A stretch of 64,000 nucleotides of DNA from Anarhynchus alexandrinus (GCA_008711295.1 VUYV01000063.1:957880-1021879), one strand, 5' to 3'. Counted from the stretch's first letter, positions 13,712-26,510 are shown. Notes: a model not told the origin generated them from the letters alone. Numbers and translations: made by a program.

Positions 13712-16700
13712 GTAATATGCAAAATGTTGTCACCGTGAACACTTCAGCAATCCACCTGCAGGTCCTGGAAATCCCTCCCCATTTCAAACGCAGCGATACA
13801 GAAGGAGGAGGCAGGTTGAAATTATTTCTGTCGTACCAGCTTATGTCCTTATCTTAGCTTCTGTCGTCAACGGACTTTATTAGTGTGGTCCACTATCTCT
13901 GCTCCTCTCCTCTTGTCTATCCCTGTATGTATACCATGATAAGCTTTGTAGGTCAAGCAATTTACATTTGTAAGCATGTTCTTTTGCAAAAGGGGAGAAA
14001 ATTTACAATGCTAACACACATAAGAAGTATATTGGTGTACATTATATGAAGACATAATGGTTTAAATACTCTTTTTTCACATATCTCTTATAAATTCTCC
14101 TTTGAGAGGGGCTCCTAGCCAGAGTCCAATGGGGCCCTGTGCTGTTCCTCTGATCCTCAGCGCCACAGTCCCATCGCCACCGGGTCACCGTGACCCGTGT
14201 TTCCTACGGACTGCGCCCGTTGGTAATGACTGCCTCGTGAAAAGGGGTCGGAAATATATTTCTGTCAAAATACATTGTGGAGTGTATGCTTGGGCAAAAC
14301 GCGTGACAGTGAAATGTGATTTGAAAGTGTCAGGCTTGATGTGAAACGATAGAATGAGTGTGTGTTTTCTCAGGAGAGCACGTCAGGGCCGCGGTTAAGG
14401 AAATGATGAACTGTATTTTGAAGAATTCTCGCCCCTTCCTTTAAATCAATGTGGAAAGAAAAGTAACCCCCTTCCGGAGATTATTCCCTTCCCAGAAGCT
14501 GTTTACATAAGAAAAATGCATCAGGAATCAAATTCCAGGGGAACGTTTTATTCTGATGGGGATTTTTCTTCTAGTTTAGTAAGCAGGAAGAACTATATAT
14601 ATCATGCAGACGTTATATAAATACCGGTCAAAATGAAGAAGGGATGCCTTCAAAAGCCCATAATCGAATCTCACACATAATTGCACGCCCGCTGAACCTC
14701 AGGCTCACGTACCACTGCCTCGCATCTGCAAAAGAGTTCAGCCTCTCTGACTCTCGTGTGGGAGGTCCACAGCGGTCCCGCATCGCACACGCACCACACC
14801 AACACCGCAACAACCACCAACATCGCACACCACAACACACACCAACCTAAGAGCCTCCGCAAAGCGGCAAACCAACCCCTTGGCAGATGATCCGTCGCGT
14901 TGCTCTGGTCCCCCACCTTCTCGCTGGAGCGCCGTGCCCCATCCTCACAGCAGCCGTGAAATCCATCCCAGCTGCCCCCGTCAGATTTTGTGCTACAGCA
15001 CATAGTTCAGTATTTTCAGATATTCCTAAAATAGTCCCGTGAGGAAAAACTGTTGCGTGGGCAACGGCAGCTAATTTAATGGGTTTGGGGTTCTCTTCCA
15101 TGTAGTGGGTTTTGTCTGAAGCTCTGGAATATTCACCCTTTGTGGGGATAAAAATGAAGACATTGAAATGAATTTAAGAAGAAGAAGAAGAAGACATTTA
15201 AATGAATTATTTGGAGGCTGAAGAATATTCAGGTCTATTGGTATTTGAGTTGGTTCTTATGGACAGCTGCATATTTGCCAACTCATACGTGCGTTCATGT
15301 TTTACCCTAACGCTGCCCTTTGATGGATTTCCCCAGCGCTCCCCCACCTCCAGCAGTCACCTCTCAGTTCTGCAAATATTATTTGCACTGAGATATTTTC
15401 AGGTCTGCAGTTTATATATTTTTTCACGTACTGTTTGCTTAAATGATTTCCTCACATCCATTTCTGTCACCCTCCGGTAGACCAGCGCGTAAAGGCCCCT
15501 TTCTGGGGTCCAGAGCAGAAGGGAACCCCGACTCCATCCCTTCCCCTCCGGCCAAGCCCACGCCAGCACGGGCAGCCCCTTCTGCCTGCTGGGCACCTCC
15601 TAGAGCATCCCAGGAGCAAACCTGTACCCCACGAGCCCAGGAAGGGAACGCCATATTGCACATCAGGTCATTTATAAGCAAAAAAAACATTAGAAGAAGT
15701 TTCTTTTAAAATACGGTTGTCTAAAACTTCAGATTCGTAACTTTGTTCCACTTTTTCAAGTAATAGAACAAAAAGAGTATTTTAAAGTTGTATCATCCGA
15801 CACCAGGGGAATAGACAGGATACAGAGCAAAAGTTATGATCTTTTTTTTCTTTAGTGTCCCAGATAATGTGCTTTCATATTGCTGACAATTTTTACAAGA
15901 CTTTTCTTCCTTGTTTCTTGGGAATGGGCAAAAGAACATCATATACCGAGGACGGACTCCATCATCATCTTATCCTCCTTCCAGCTCTCTCTTTGTTTCA
16001 TGTTCTCATTGTATAACGTAGCTATTGCAAAATTAGTCTAGGGCTTCAGGCTGCCTCTCTCCATTGTAACCGTTAGGAGACTCTGAGTGAGCCTAATGCA
16101 TCTCATTTTATGAGAAATACTAAAAGGATTTTTTTTTGCCGCGTCCATAAGCATTTCATTTTTGTGAGCATCAAGTGAAGGTGATAACGCAGAGTGAAAT
16201 AGTGAAGGGACACTAAAATTGATATTTTTTTCCTCTGTGCAGCCAATATTAAGAGGTCTGTTTTGGAGGACCCTTCCCATTAGGGTAAGGAAATATAATT
16301 TTCATCACTCTGTAAAATATTTCTGGTTACTTTGAGTGAAATATATAAAAGTTATTTTAGCTTTTGTCCTTTGAAATATTTTTTTAAACCCTCTAACATC
16401 AGTCAAACACAAGGATAGTCAGAGTCCTTACTCACACTTAAAAAGAACTGAAGCCTGATGACTTGAACATGTACATTAGAGATTCTCCGGCAATTTTGTG
16501 GTTCATATTTCTTTCATTCAGCAGAACGTTAGCTGTCTGTTCCCCTGCCTGGAAATTGGAGGGAAAAAAATAGAGCCACCTTAAACACCAAGGTAGGCGG
16601 AAATAAATACTTTATGAATTGGCCTCCATATTTGCTAAGAAGTAAATTATTTCTTACATTTTAAGCTAAAATAGAAGTTGGGTGAGGGAGTAGAGTTGGT

Positions 16701-18114
16701 AGGACTTTGACATTTCTTCTGGTGCTCCTTTGCTGTATTTATAGCTACTGCCTTTCACAGATGTTTCCAGTCTTGTCCGCTGGCAGCAACGCAGCCACCG
16801 AGCACTAACAGCACCCACCCAACCAAAATTCGCAATATGAGTTCCCATCCCCATGTCATGGAGGGTCCTAAAACACTCCTGGAGTAGACCATGGAGAAGG
16901 TGCAATTTCCAGCGCGTATAGGCATCATGGATGCTTGACCCATCTTTTTAACTTGGTTTTTTTGGTTGAATACATCCAGCAGTGGAAAGTTATGGCGTAG
17001 AGGTTTTGCCTTCAGGCTGGAAGGGTGCAGTATCGTCTGGCCAAAGCCACAGTCCGGGTACGGAAGGAAAGATTTCCATGGTGCAAAGAACTCGGAGCTA
17101 AGAATTCATCAGCCATTGACATTACACAGTCACAGCCGCTGGTGTGGCCCCTCATGGTGGATATTTCTGTGTGTAGGCAAGTACCGGGGACAAAGAATTA
17201 ATACCCTGTAATTTTTACAGTTTTTCAGAAAAAAAAAAAATGTACTCTGTCTTACCACCCTTATATCTAGATGCAAAAGAGGAAGAAAATTAATTTATTG
17301 TTAAAGGAAAGCAAGAAATCAACAGAAAGGAATTGAAGGGACAATTATAGATAAGTTCAATAGATGCGTATGCAATACCGAGATAGAATAATGCTATAGT
17401 GAGGAAAATAGAGATTTTATGTCCCCTCGCTTTTCTTCTGCAATCTTGCCCATTGTTACCGTGGTTTATTGCTAATGTCGGATTTCGCCAGAAGAAATTC
17501 AATGCAGCTTTTGCAATGGTTTTATTTGTAATACCTTTCTTTAGTTACAGACTGCAAGATTAGACCTAATTTTTCAAATATTACGCACAGATTTGATTTA
17601 ACAAGGTGTTTTGCTCTGAATTCAGTTTAGAAGGAGACGATAATGTCTACGGAACAAATGTAGAACCCGAGAAAAGCACAAACATGTTGCAGTTTCACCA
17701 ATCCTGCTATTTTATTGCATCTGTGCTGTACCCCTGAAGGAGATAAGGGATCCGAGCTTTCTGGGTAGCCAGCTTTAACGAACACGTTCGTACCTTTGAA
17801 AGGGCAAATGCTCTATGAGGCAGTATGACTGCAAACTTTTCAGAAACGCTGATTGCATTTGGTGAAGATCTGAGTTAGGCATTTGACAAAAAAAAAAGAA
17901 AAAGATTTTCCTCTCTTAATCCTTTCAAGTGAGGAGAAATCTTCACAATAAAAAAAAAAAAGACAAGACACATTGCTCTCCATGTGATACTCGAAAACAT
18001 CTGCCATCTCCTGGGGGCTCAAGGAGAAAGAGAAAAGAAGCTCATGAAATATAAAATTACCCTGGAATCCATATTAATGACTGCAGCTTTTTTTTCCAGT
18101 GGGCTCCACTGCAC
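13712..18114. other. Unique intergenic DNA, no gene seen
   Basis: No protein-like frame is recognised. A patch at about 14740-14850 is rich in CACA/CAACA steps with scattered CG. A GC-rich block at 15480-15650 gives overlapping open frames on both strands, which is expected from GC content and not evidence of coding. Confidence 0.55.
15156..15208. repeat. 19-bp direct repeat around an (AAG)6 tract
   Basis: GAAGACATTGAAATGAATT at 15156-15174 and GAAGACATTTAAATGAATT at 15190-15208 differ at one base. They flank six AAG units at 15176-15193. The arrangement suggests replication slippage, with the AAG run expanding between duplicated ends. Confidence 0.9.
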
Positions 18115-18365
18115 TCTTCACCCCGCGCCGTACGCCGCTGCTCGGGCTCCCCGGCACTCGCAGGCAGCCGCGGCGCCGCTCAAAGCCCCGCGGCAGCGCA
18201 GTTGTCTCTCCTTCGCGGGAGTAAATCAGCAGCCGGGGTACGTCCGCCGAAACCGCGGGGTTGGCTGCAGCAGGCGAGGGATGTATGGCAGGGCTGGTGC
18301 GGGGGATAAACGCGGCCGCGCAGCTCGGACCGTGGAGACCCTCCCTGCAACGGGGCCGAGACCTT
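18115..18365. promoter_or_regulatory. Isolated CpG islet
   Basis: I count roughly 33 CpG dinucleotides in 18121-18360, against near absence in the flanks. It includes CCGCGG and GCGGCCGC sites. The + strand is open from 17984 to 18541 (185 codons), but GC-rich DNA has few stops and the predicted peptide resembles nothing I know. A small unmethylated island of this kind can be an alternative promoter, an enhancer with an RNA start, or an orphan island. No TATA box, YY1 element or linked strand asymmetry identifies a direction. Confidence 0.6.
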
Positions 18366-18975
18366 TTTGGGTTGGGATTCTTGTGTCGGGTCCATCCCTC
18401 AGCAACTTCCAGTTTCCTATGAAGGAAGTTTGTGGCTGTGCTATCCCAACTGGGAGGCTGTGGGGTTTTTTTTCCAGTCGTCCCGTACCTATAGGGAAAC
18501 TTTTTGTCTCTGGAGGTTTAACCAAGCCCAAGGGAAATTAAAAAGAATATAGTTTCTCCTCATTTAATCTTGTTTTACTAAAATATCCACAGATGTGGAG
18601 CTGCCTGCCCTAGATAGCACATCCATCACTCTGCTTTGGCTTGGATAAAGTTTGCCCTTAGGGATTCACAGGAAATCTGTCTTAAAATTACCAAACCTAC
18701 CACCATCTGAAACTATGCAGTTTGTGAGTTCCAAATCAGTAAGAAACTTCAGCTTCCTTCTTGTTTTGCTCCAATTTAGCTAAGGATAAGAAAGGTGCTT
18801 TGAAACTATTCGGATTAACTTCAAAGTTCCACTGAAGCTCTGCTTTTTCCCATTTGGGGCTTCCCCTCGTGGGATGCCCGTGCAGGAGCAGCGGTGCCTT
18901 TCCTTGTCGGTGTGCACGGCTCTGGATGCTCCGCTGCTCTCTCACTTTCTGTACAGGATGCTTCAGACTCACTTT
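18366..18975. other. Unique DNA between CpG islet and CR1
   Basis: Nothing recognisable in about 600 bases. It is moderately AT-rich and lacks clear repeat similarity. Confidence 0.5.
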
Positions 18976-19695
18976 TCACAGAATCCCAGACTGGTGAGGG
19001 TTGGAAGGTCCCTCTGGAGCTCCCCCAGTGCCACCCCCTGCCAGAGCAGGGGCACCTCCAGCAGTGGCACAGGACGGCGTCCAGGCGGGTTTGGAATGGC
19101 TCCAGAGGGGGAGACTCCCCCACCTCTCTGGGCAGCCTGTGCCACTGCTCTGCCACCCGCACAGGAGAGAAGGCCCTCCTCAGGTTGAGATGGGACTTCC
19201 TATGGTCAAGTTTGTGCCCGTTCCCTCTTGTCCTGTCACTGGGCACCACTGGAAACAGACTGTTCCCATCCCCCTGGCACCCTCCCTTTAAGGATTTGTA
19301 AGCATTAATAAGATCCCCCCTCAGTCTTCTCTTCTCCAGACTAAAAAGCCCCAAGTCCCTCAGCCTTTCCTCACAAGAGAGATGCTCCAGTCCCCTCATC
19401 ACCTTTGTAGCCCTTTGCTGGACCCTCTCCAGCAGTTCCCTGTCCTTCTTGACCCGGGGAGCCCAGAACTGGACACAGTACTCCAGATGTGGCCTCCCCA
19501 GGGCAGAGCAGAGGGGGAGGATGACCTCCCTCCACCTGCTGGCCACACTCTCTTGATGCCCCCCAGGGTGCCATTGGCCTTCTTGGCCACCAGGGCACAT
19601 TGCTGGCTCGTGGGCATCCTGTTGTCCCCCAGGACTCCCAGGTCCCTTTCCACAGAGCTGCTCTCCAGCAGGACAGCCCCCAACCTTTTGCGTCA
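18976..19695 (-). mobile_element. CR1 LINE 3' fragment, longest ORF2 remnant
   Basis: Read on the minus strand, this gives the last third of CR1 ORF2, the reverse transcriptase polyprotein. In order it shows [33 protein letters not shown], then [61 protein letters not shown] and [19 protein letters not shown]. The first two blocks are in one frame (19399-19683) and the rest in another (18821-19753), so there is a frameshift near 19540. The 310-codon minus frame spanning it is therefore part CR1 and part out-of-frame sequence, not a host gene. The 3' tail at the low-coordinate end is eroded (CAGAATCCCAGACTGG). The copy is 5' truncated. Confidence 0.95.
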
Positions 19696-20843
19696 ACCAA
19701 ACCTGTGCATCTCCCCGGGAAAACCTTACCGTTGCACAGGGCCTGTGGGCCAAAGGAGAATCTCATCCCATGGGAAAAGCAGAATAGACAATATATCCTG
19801 GGAACCACAGAATTAAAAATCCTTATCCTCCACATCCCATCAACAGTTGACAAATGCTCTAATACGCTTTAAAGGGGGGAAGAATGAAATCCTCCAGCCT
19901 CTTTAAGGTGTAATCCTGTAAGTGGGAATTCAAAATTTTGGGGGGAGTTGGGTGTGGGGACAGGGGAAAATGGGGTTGTATTGTAGAAGGAGAAAGCCGT
20001 AATAAAATTGGAGAAATGCTGTCTTAGGTCTTTTTGCTCAGTTCAGATAGCCAGCGAACTGGGGAAGAGGTGTGTTTTTCATGTTTTAGAACAGCGCTCT
20101 CAACAGCCTCCAAAATAATTGAAACAAGATGTTCAACTAATGGATTCTTTGAAGATGCAATGGGTGCCCGAAGAGAACCTGTCGTCGAGTGATGACAAAA
20201 ACACTAGTTATTTATCAGAAAAAAAGCCCCATAGCACATGTACCGCTGGCGAGCCCGACCATGACAGAACTAAGTACATACTCCGCAGCACTCTTTCCCC
20301 GCTCCTGCACAGTTTGCCGTCACCTTTCCTTCTGCTTCCCTTAACTGAAGGTCGAATAAAGCATCAGGTAAGTTTTATTTTCTGATTCGAGTAAGCAATA
20401 CGAAGGATTAGACTGTGAGATTACAGATTTTCTTGTTTATGTCTGCTTTAGCTGCTCAGATCAGCCCCGGGGACTGCCTGTCCGCCCTGGAGGGAGCGTG
20501 CAGATCCGTGGGTACGACTATAGCATCGTCTGGTCTCCACTGTGGGAGGGCTCCTTCCAGACCCACCTTCCGATTTTAGTTTGGGGTAAGTGCTTGTGCA
20601 CATTTCACAGAAGAAATGATCTCTGCCTACCTTGCAATTCCGTCTGTGGTAAAGGACCAAAGAATATAGCTCTAACAGTTTGTACGATAGCAAAGGGTAT
20701 AATCTGAAGTAATTAGAATGGATAAGAACATATAAAAATAGTGCTGATAAAAAAAACCAAACAACCAAAACCCAGGGAAAAAGTCCTAAAATTTTTCTGT
20801 TTGCCAATCAATCCTTTTATTTGTACCACTCATAATATTGTAT
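19696..20843. other. Unique intergenic DNA, no gene seen
   Basis: Nothing recognisable. Weak CR1-like wording may continue to about 19740 before similarity is lost. Confidence 0.5.
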
Positions 20844-21179
20844 ATCATAGAATCATAGAATGGTTTAGGTTGGAAGGGACCTTGAAGATCATCGAGTTCC
20901 AACCCCCCTGCCATAGGCAGGGACACCTCCCACCAGACCAGGTTGCCCAAGGCCACCTCCAGCCTGGCCTTGAACACCTCCAGGGATGGGGCCTCAACAA
21001 CCTCTCTGGGCAACCTGGGACAGTGCCTCACCACCCTCAAAGTGAAAAACTTCTTCCTAATGTTCAATCTAAACCTGCCCTCTTCCAGTTTGAAGCCATT
21101 CCCCCTCGTCCTATCACTCCATGCCCCAGTAAAAAGTCCTTCCCCAGCTCTCCTGTAGGCCCCCTTTAGGGACTGGAAA
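20844..21179 (-). mobile_element. CR1 LINE 3' fragment, minus orientation
   Basis: It opens with the intact double tail unit ATCATAGAATCATAGAATGG. On the minus strand it encodes the ORF2 C-terminus: NFFTLRVVRHCPRLPREVV, then EAPSLEVFKARLE, VSLPMAGGLELDDLQGPFQ. The frame is open over about 280 bases and shows little decay, so it is one of the younger copies here. It ends at a GGGACTGGAAAG boundary that has become part of a local tandem duplication. Confidence 0.95.
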
Positions 21180-21233
21180 GTACCTAATTATCTATAAAGT
21201 AGATAGTAGTAGAAAGTACCTTCTTATCTATAA
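21176..21233. repeat. 22-bp direct repeat at a CR1 boundary
   Basis: The block starting GAAAGTACC and ending TTATCTATAA lies at 21176-21197 and again at 21212-21233, matching at 20 of 22 positions with period 36. The first copy begins in the last bases of the adjoining CR1 fragment. The duplication therefore arose after, or together with, the insertion. Confidence 0.85.
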
Positions 21234-22888
21234 GAAGATACCGGAGTAATGAAGACATAACCCTTTAAGTGGAAGTGGTACCACTATTGCCAAAACTATG
21301 CAATGTGGGACTTCCTTGCCCTGCTCAGCACAAGGTGGGACAGCCTAGTTATGAACCTAGAAGAAGGTTACTACAAAAAAAAAACAGCTTTGAGACTCTT
21401 TTTCTACCTGTTCCTGCCCCTTGTCTGGTTCCACGGGGAAGCTATCCCCACCTTCCCCAATTCAGTCCGAGTTTCTACTAACTCTAATGGACCAGTGAAT
21501 CCAACCCGAGGAATAAAGTCTGCAGTGATGTGTCCTGCTCAGGTATCCTGTTACCTGACAGACATTTGCCTGATATTGTCATAAAACACTTAAAGATGAC
21601 AAAGGACCAATTATGCTGCTGTATATAGCCTGAGATGAAAATAATTAATCATCTATCGTATATATTTTTTAAAAGGGGCTAAGGTGCTGGGTGGGAAACA
21701 GGAGGAAGAAAAGACGGAGAATTACAAGTGTCGGGGGTAGGAAGAGAATTTTCAGGAAATAGCACAATTGAACCTTGCTGAAATTTGATGGATTTATGGC
21801 TTAATTATAACTGACCAGGACACAGACGCTTGTATCAAAGGTCAGAGAGGCAGTGCCACGGTACGGGAAAAATACAACCAACAGTCACAGCTTGACTTTA
21901 AGACAGGAGAAGACTAAATAAGTTACACCAGAGAAATGCTCTCCTTACATGCCCAAAAGTCACAATGGAAATAGTAGCTTGGCCACGTCAGTGAGCACAG
22001 TGCAATTAAAAATATGATTATAATGAAATTGTGACTGAACCCATGCTTTGAGAAGCAAATTACTGAAGGACCAATCCCAAAATTTCTTTTCTGGGCATAT
22101 TCATTTTTGGATACTTTGTGATTGATTTATTCAGTGTTCATAATGTAGTTTTAATTTACTCAAATGTCAGAGAAACCACAGAAAATCCATCCACTGACCT
22201 TGATATACTTGTTCTCAAAACTGAAATTATGATTTTCCTGATAAAAGATAAAAAACAATTTACTGTTTCTTGAACTTAGCCATATATAATAGATGATTAA
22301 TTATTTTCAAATGCTTTAAGTTTAAGCACCTTTTCATTTCCCTTCTAAGGTCAGGAAGACTGTCTATTATGCTGGTGATAGGACGCAGAACAAGATATGT
22401 AAGAACCTCTCTGGCAAAATCGCCCTGAGGTTCCTTTCTTTCCAGCTGGAGTAACTTTTTTTCCTAAAATGAAAACATTAACAGTCATTTCCCATTCATT
22501 CATTCATACTATTTTGGGATTTTTAATTTTTTTTAAGATTTAAAATGCCTTGAAACAAGTTCGTGTGGATCTCTGCTGAAATATCAACAAGAGCGAACAC
22601 AGATCTTTAGGCTTTTCAAAAGGATAATGAGCCAATTTATATGGGATAATAGTATTACAGAATTGGTTATATTGCTGAACTGGAAGCATAATGTAGCTCA
22701 AGGGAACAGATAAAACTGCTGTCTAATTCTCTGGAGAGATCCAGGGTCATCAGCTGGAATAAGGACAGGCTTTAACATCTGTGTCTGGTACCCCTCAAAC
22801 CATGTAACATAGGGACAAGGCTAGAAATAAACTCCCAATTTTGCAGTTTCCAGGGCAATTCCATTCAATTCTCCTGTAGCACTCCTGC
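21234..22888. other. Unique AT-rich intergenic DNA
   Basis: No gene is seen. A short (CATT)n-like run lies at about 22492-22507. Confidence 0.55.
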
Positions 22889-23047
22889 TGAAGTCAACGC
22901 CCCATCCCTGGAGGTGTTCAAGGCCAGGTTGGACGGGTCTTGGAGCAACCTGGGCTGGTGGGAGGTGTCCCTGCCCATGGCAGGGGGGTTGGAACTGGAT
23001 GGTCTTCAAGGTCCTTTCCAACCCAAACCATTCTATGATGCTATGAA
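22889..23047 (+). mobile_element. CR1 3' end fragment, plus orientation
   Basis: This is the only copy here in the + direction. It reads CATCCCTGGAGGTGTTCAAG, continues through the ORF2 C-terminus (VSLPMAGGLELDGLQGPFQ) and ends with ATTCTATGATGCTATGAAT, the CR1 3' tail. Only about 160 bases are kept. The 5' truncation point is near GCTGAAGTCAACGCC. Confidence 0.95.
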
Positions 23048-25029
23048 TTTGTATTCTGCAGAAACCTTCAGCAAACAATCTCATGGCGTCAAAAATATGT
23101 GGGAATCGGAGAACTTTGCTACCACCAGAGAGTGTCAAGGGCTGTCCAACATGAAGGCCCATCTGCCGAGCTTACCGCGGGATCCGTTAAACCAAACTGT
23201 AGGAAACTGCAGGTCAAGATTTTTCATTATTTTCTTCACGGGCATGGGAGTAGAAGGCTTGCAAACGGGCATAATAGGTGGAATCTCCCATAAAAAACTG
23301 AAAGGAAACCGAGTTGGGCAAGCATGCAAAAGAGGTTCTTAGAACATCTGTGCACCAAATATATTTATAAAAATGGCTACAGTCAATCTTTTCCAGCTGA
23401 GTGTTCAGCAGTTAAAATATATATCATATTACAGTTACTGTTAGAGGAAACAACAGAAACAATGTGATGTCATTTAACGGAAGGAAACGTCAAGCCTTAA
23501 ACAGAGAAACCAGTATCGCACACTGATCCACCTCAAGACAGTAAAAATTCACCAAAGCAGCGTATGGGATAATGACATGAGCTGAACGTGCATTACTGCT
23601 CTCTTTCAACGCATTAAACGGGTTAATACAAACTAAAGTATTTCTTACGACTAGCGATGATTTTATATGTCGATGTTTTTACATCCACGTGCCCGTCAGC
23701 GATAGATCTTGCTAATTATTAGCCTACACGGGACTTACTGGGTTGGGGGATCGTGTGACAGAGCTGAGTGTCATCAGAATAATGAAAAGCTGATAAGAAT
23801 ATCTCCGCTATTCTGCCCAGCAACTTCAGCTATATATAGAGCCGAAGCGGGAAGGAGATGAAAGCCTGGAAGGGACCAGGCGAGTGCATCTCCTCATCCA
23901 TGTTCATCAGTTCCTGGAACTCCACAAATTCAGGCAGGTCTTGTCTTATGGACATTTCCCGTAGCGTTGTAGCCACGCCGACGAACGTTAATTGATGCAT
24001 CTATAATTGTACCTAATTACTGACACTGAATTATTTAGTCTAGCAAGAGGGAGCATAAGCAGAAGTAATGGGATTAAATTAAGACAGGGAAAAATTAGGT
24101 TGAATATAAGGGAAAATTCTCTGGCAATGAGGTTCATTAGGATGGGTCCCAAGGGAAATGTTGGGCACTGCTTTGCTTCAGACATAGAAAATTAAGTTAA
24201 ACCCATATCCAGGAAATTACCTAGATAATTTAGTACATGTCTTCCATTTTTAAATTATTGAACTCTTCAGCAACTCAACTGCTGAACAAGTTTTTGTAGG
24301 CAGTTCAGGTGCCAGCCAATCTTACCACCTGATGTCTCTGAAGAGATGATTGCCCTCAAAGCACTTCCACGAGAGCAGACCCTGTACTTATTCAAAGCAA
24401 GTCGTACTTAAACTTTACTGTAAAGCCAGCAACGCTTAACCTGCGGGTAAGTAGCGCTTAAACGCTCCCCAGGGTGGCAGACGGGAGGTAGATAGTTGTT
24501 TTCCCATTCTGGGGTTATAATTATCTCCTGTTCTCCCAGGTAGAAATATGCGACGGCAGAACACGAGGAGATAGAAGAACCCTTTTAGAAGAGGCATCCT
24601 TGATGCCTGCTCTTTCCTCTCCTTTTATCATTTGACCTATGAGAAGGTAACTGTAAGGAGCTATCAGAAGTAACTGCGAGCATAATACGACATACGCAGA
24701 GTGAACTTTTATCATGACATGATTAATGATGTTTGAAAGTGCTGTGAGTGGCAGGAAAGGTGAAGGACTGTGAACCAGGGAATGCAGAGAGATACCCCGC
24801 TCATTGCACTTCGTAACACCACCTCAAGGCAGGCAAAGAAGTGTGAACCTTCACAGACCGACTTGCTATAAATCCTAAACACGATGATCCTATTAGAATT
24901 GCCTTAAAACTTCAGTGCAATGACGGGATAGCAGAAGACAGAGAAAATAACTCATCTGGCCACTGATGCGTGCTGCTTCTATTTATCTTCATCTGTTTAT
25001 GTTTAACAGCCGATGAGTTTTATTTTAGC
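23048..25029. other. Unique intergenic DNA, no gene seen
   Basis: No exon or RNA gene is recognised. The stretch 23700-23840 combines CTAATTATTAG with several ATAA/TGATAA motifs and is a plausible but unproven conserved element. Confidence 0.5.
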
Positions 25030-25255
25030 CTTTCGGGCGTTCAGGTTGCACGTAACCAGCCTCGGCAGGAATTGCACGTGCCTTTGCGGGGGAGCTCGGC
25101 CGGTCCGCGCCGCCGGCAGAATTTCGGCTGCCTTCCGAGCTGGTCCCAGGCCGCAGACCAGGCGATGCCCACTCCGTGAATCAGCAGCGTTCCTCAACGC
25201 CATTGGGTCCACGGCGCCGCCCGCACACTCCGCGGCACCGCAGACCAGGATATTC
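25030..25255. promoter_or_regulatory. Isolated CpG islet
   Basis: About 26 CpGs occur in 25021-25260, with GC-rich sequence and a CACGTG E-box at 25075-25080. The flanks on both sides are AT-rich and CpG-poor. A + frame of 133 codons (25013-25414) runs through it, but the peptide is low-information (A, R, P rich) and is best explained by base composition. It may be a distal enhancer or an alternative promoter; the direction is unknown. Confidence 0.55.
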
Positions 25256-26510
25256 CCAGTTAAACCATATTATCTGGCACAGCTGAAAGTAACGGAAAAT
25301 TGCCCGTATTTTGGAACGAAGCGGCAACTAAATAGGAAGGAAGGCAAACTCAAACACGAACAGAAAAAAACTCATCGATTTTGTGTTCTGCAATACTGTC
25401 AGAAGCTCAGCTAAAAATAGGGACAATATATCCAGGTCTTAAACATTCGCATAGCTATTTCTGCTAATAACTGCCCATTATTCTTTGTTCCTCTAAATGT
25501 ATGGGTATGTCAGCAAGCAAAAGTAACACTAAAACTTCTGCATTATTCATATTTTGCAATACTTACAAAAAGAAAGGAAAACACCTTAATTCTCAGCACC
25601 CGTTGAGTGAGTTAACGTTTCCTTTTCTTGAGTCACTGACTTCTGCTTCTCCGTAAGCTGAAATACAGCAAGGTGAATCAGGTTTTGAGAGTTATTCTGC
25701 GTACCCCTTCATTTATGAAGAAGACCGAGACTTTTCAAGGTCCAGAATGTGCTTACAGACTTCAGCTGCTCAAATCCTTTCATATCTTTTCTCAGAACTT
25801 TTCCTGATCAATTAGAAAGCTAATTTAAAGAGCCTTTCTTTAAACTTTATTGATGATTTTTAGCATGTGTCTCTTTAATTTATAGCAGCGTACTCTCCCA
25901 ATTAATCCCCAGTAACTCATTTCTCAGCTAACACCACCAATGTTGCAAAGTTATCTGATCTATGGCTATTTTCAGAACTTATTATTCATTCTACCTTGTA
26001 AAGCACTGAGTACTGTACTTGCCCCTTAACCAGTAATGTTGTGTACTTTAATTTAATTGCAGTTACGTGGGGTCGGATGCACTTCTCAGAAACTGGCTCT
26101 CACCACTGAATGGCTTTGCCTTTCATCTTTCGTGAAGATGGAGCTCTGAACGATCAGGCACAGATTCCCAATGGGCTGCACTAGGGAAGATGAGCGGAAC
26201 AGAAAAATCTTCAAAGATAGCTACTTTAGACTCCAGCAAACTTGCATCTCTCATTTTCTTGCCCATTTTGTCTCACTCCTTTTGTATAACTCCTTGTTAA
26301 TGTTCTAATTTCTAGTTCAATTCTTGTTCCCCACATATAGTGGAAACCTGGCATCCGCGAGTGGTTTCCTGGCCCTATATTAGGCTCTCCCATGGCTCAT
26401 GTGGGCAAAAGCTGAGCAAAAAATAGGTACAAAGCTAATACAGCCTATACAGGAACCTATGCTGCACGCCAGGTAGTTAGGCACCTTTCCAAATGTCACT
26501 CATTTCTTTA
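25256..26510. other. Unique intergenic DNA, no gene seen
   Basis: AT-rich sequence with no recognisable feature. Confidence 0.5.

Noticed and set aside
15439..15709. Overlapping open frames of 64-88 codons on both strands
   Set aside because: A GC-rich patch of about 170 bases removes stops from several frames at once. No protein similarity is seen.
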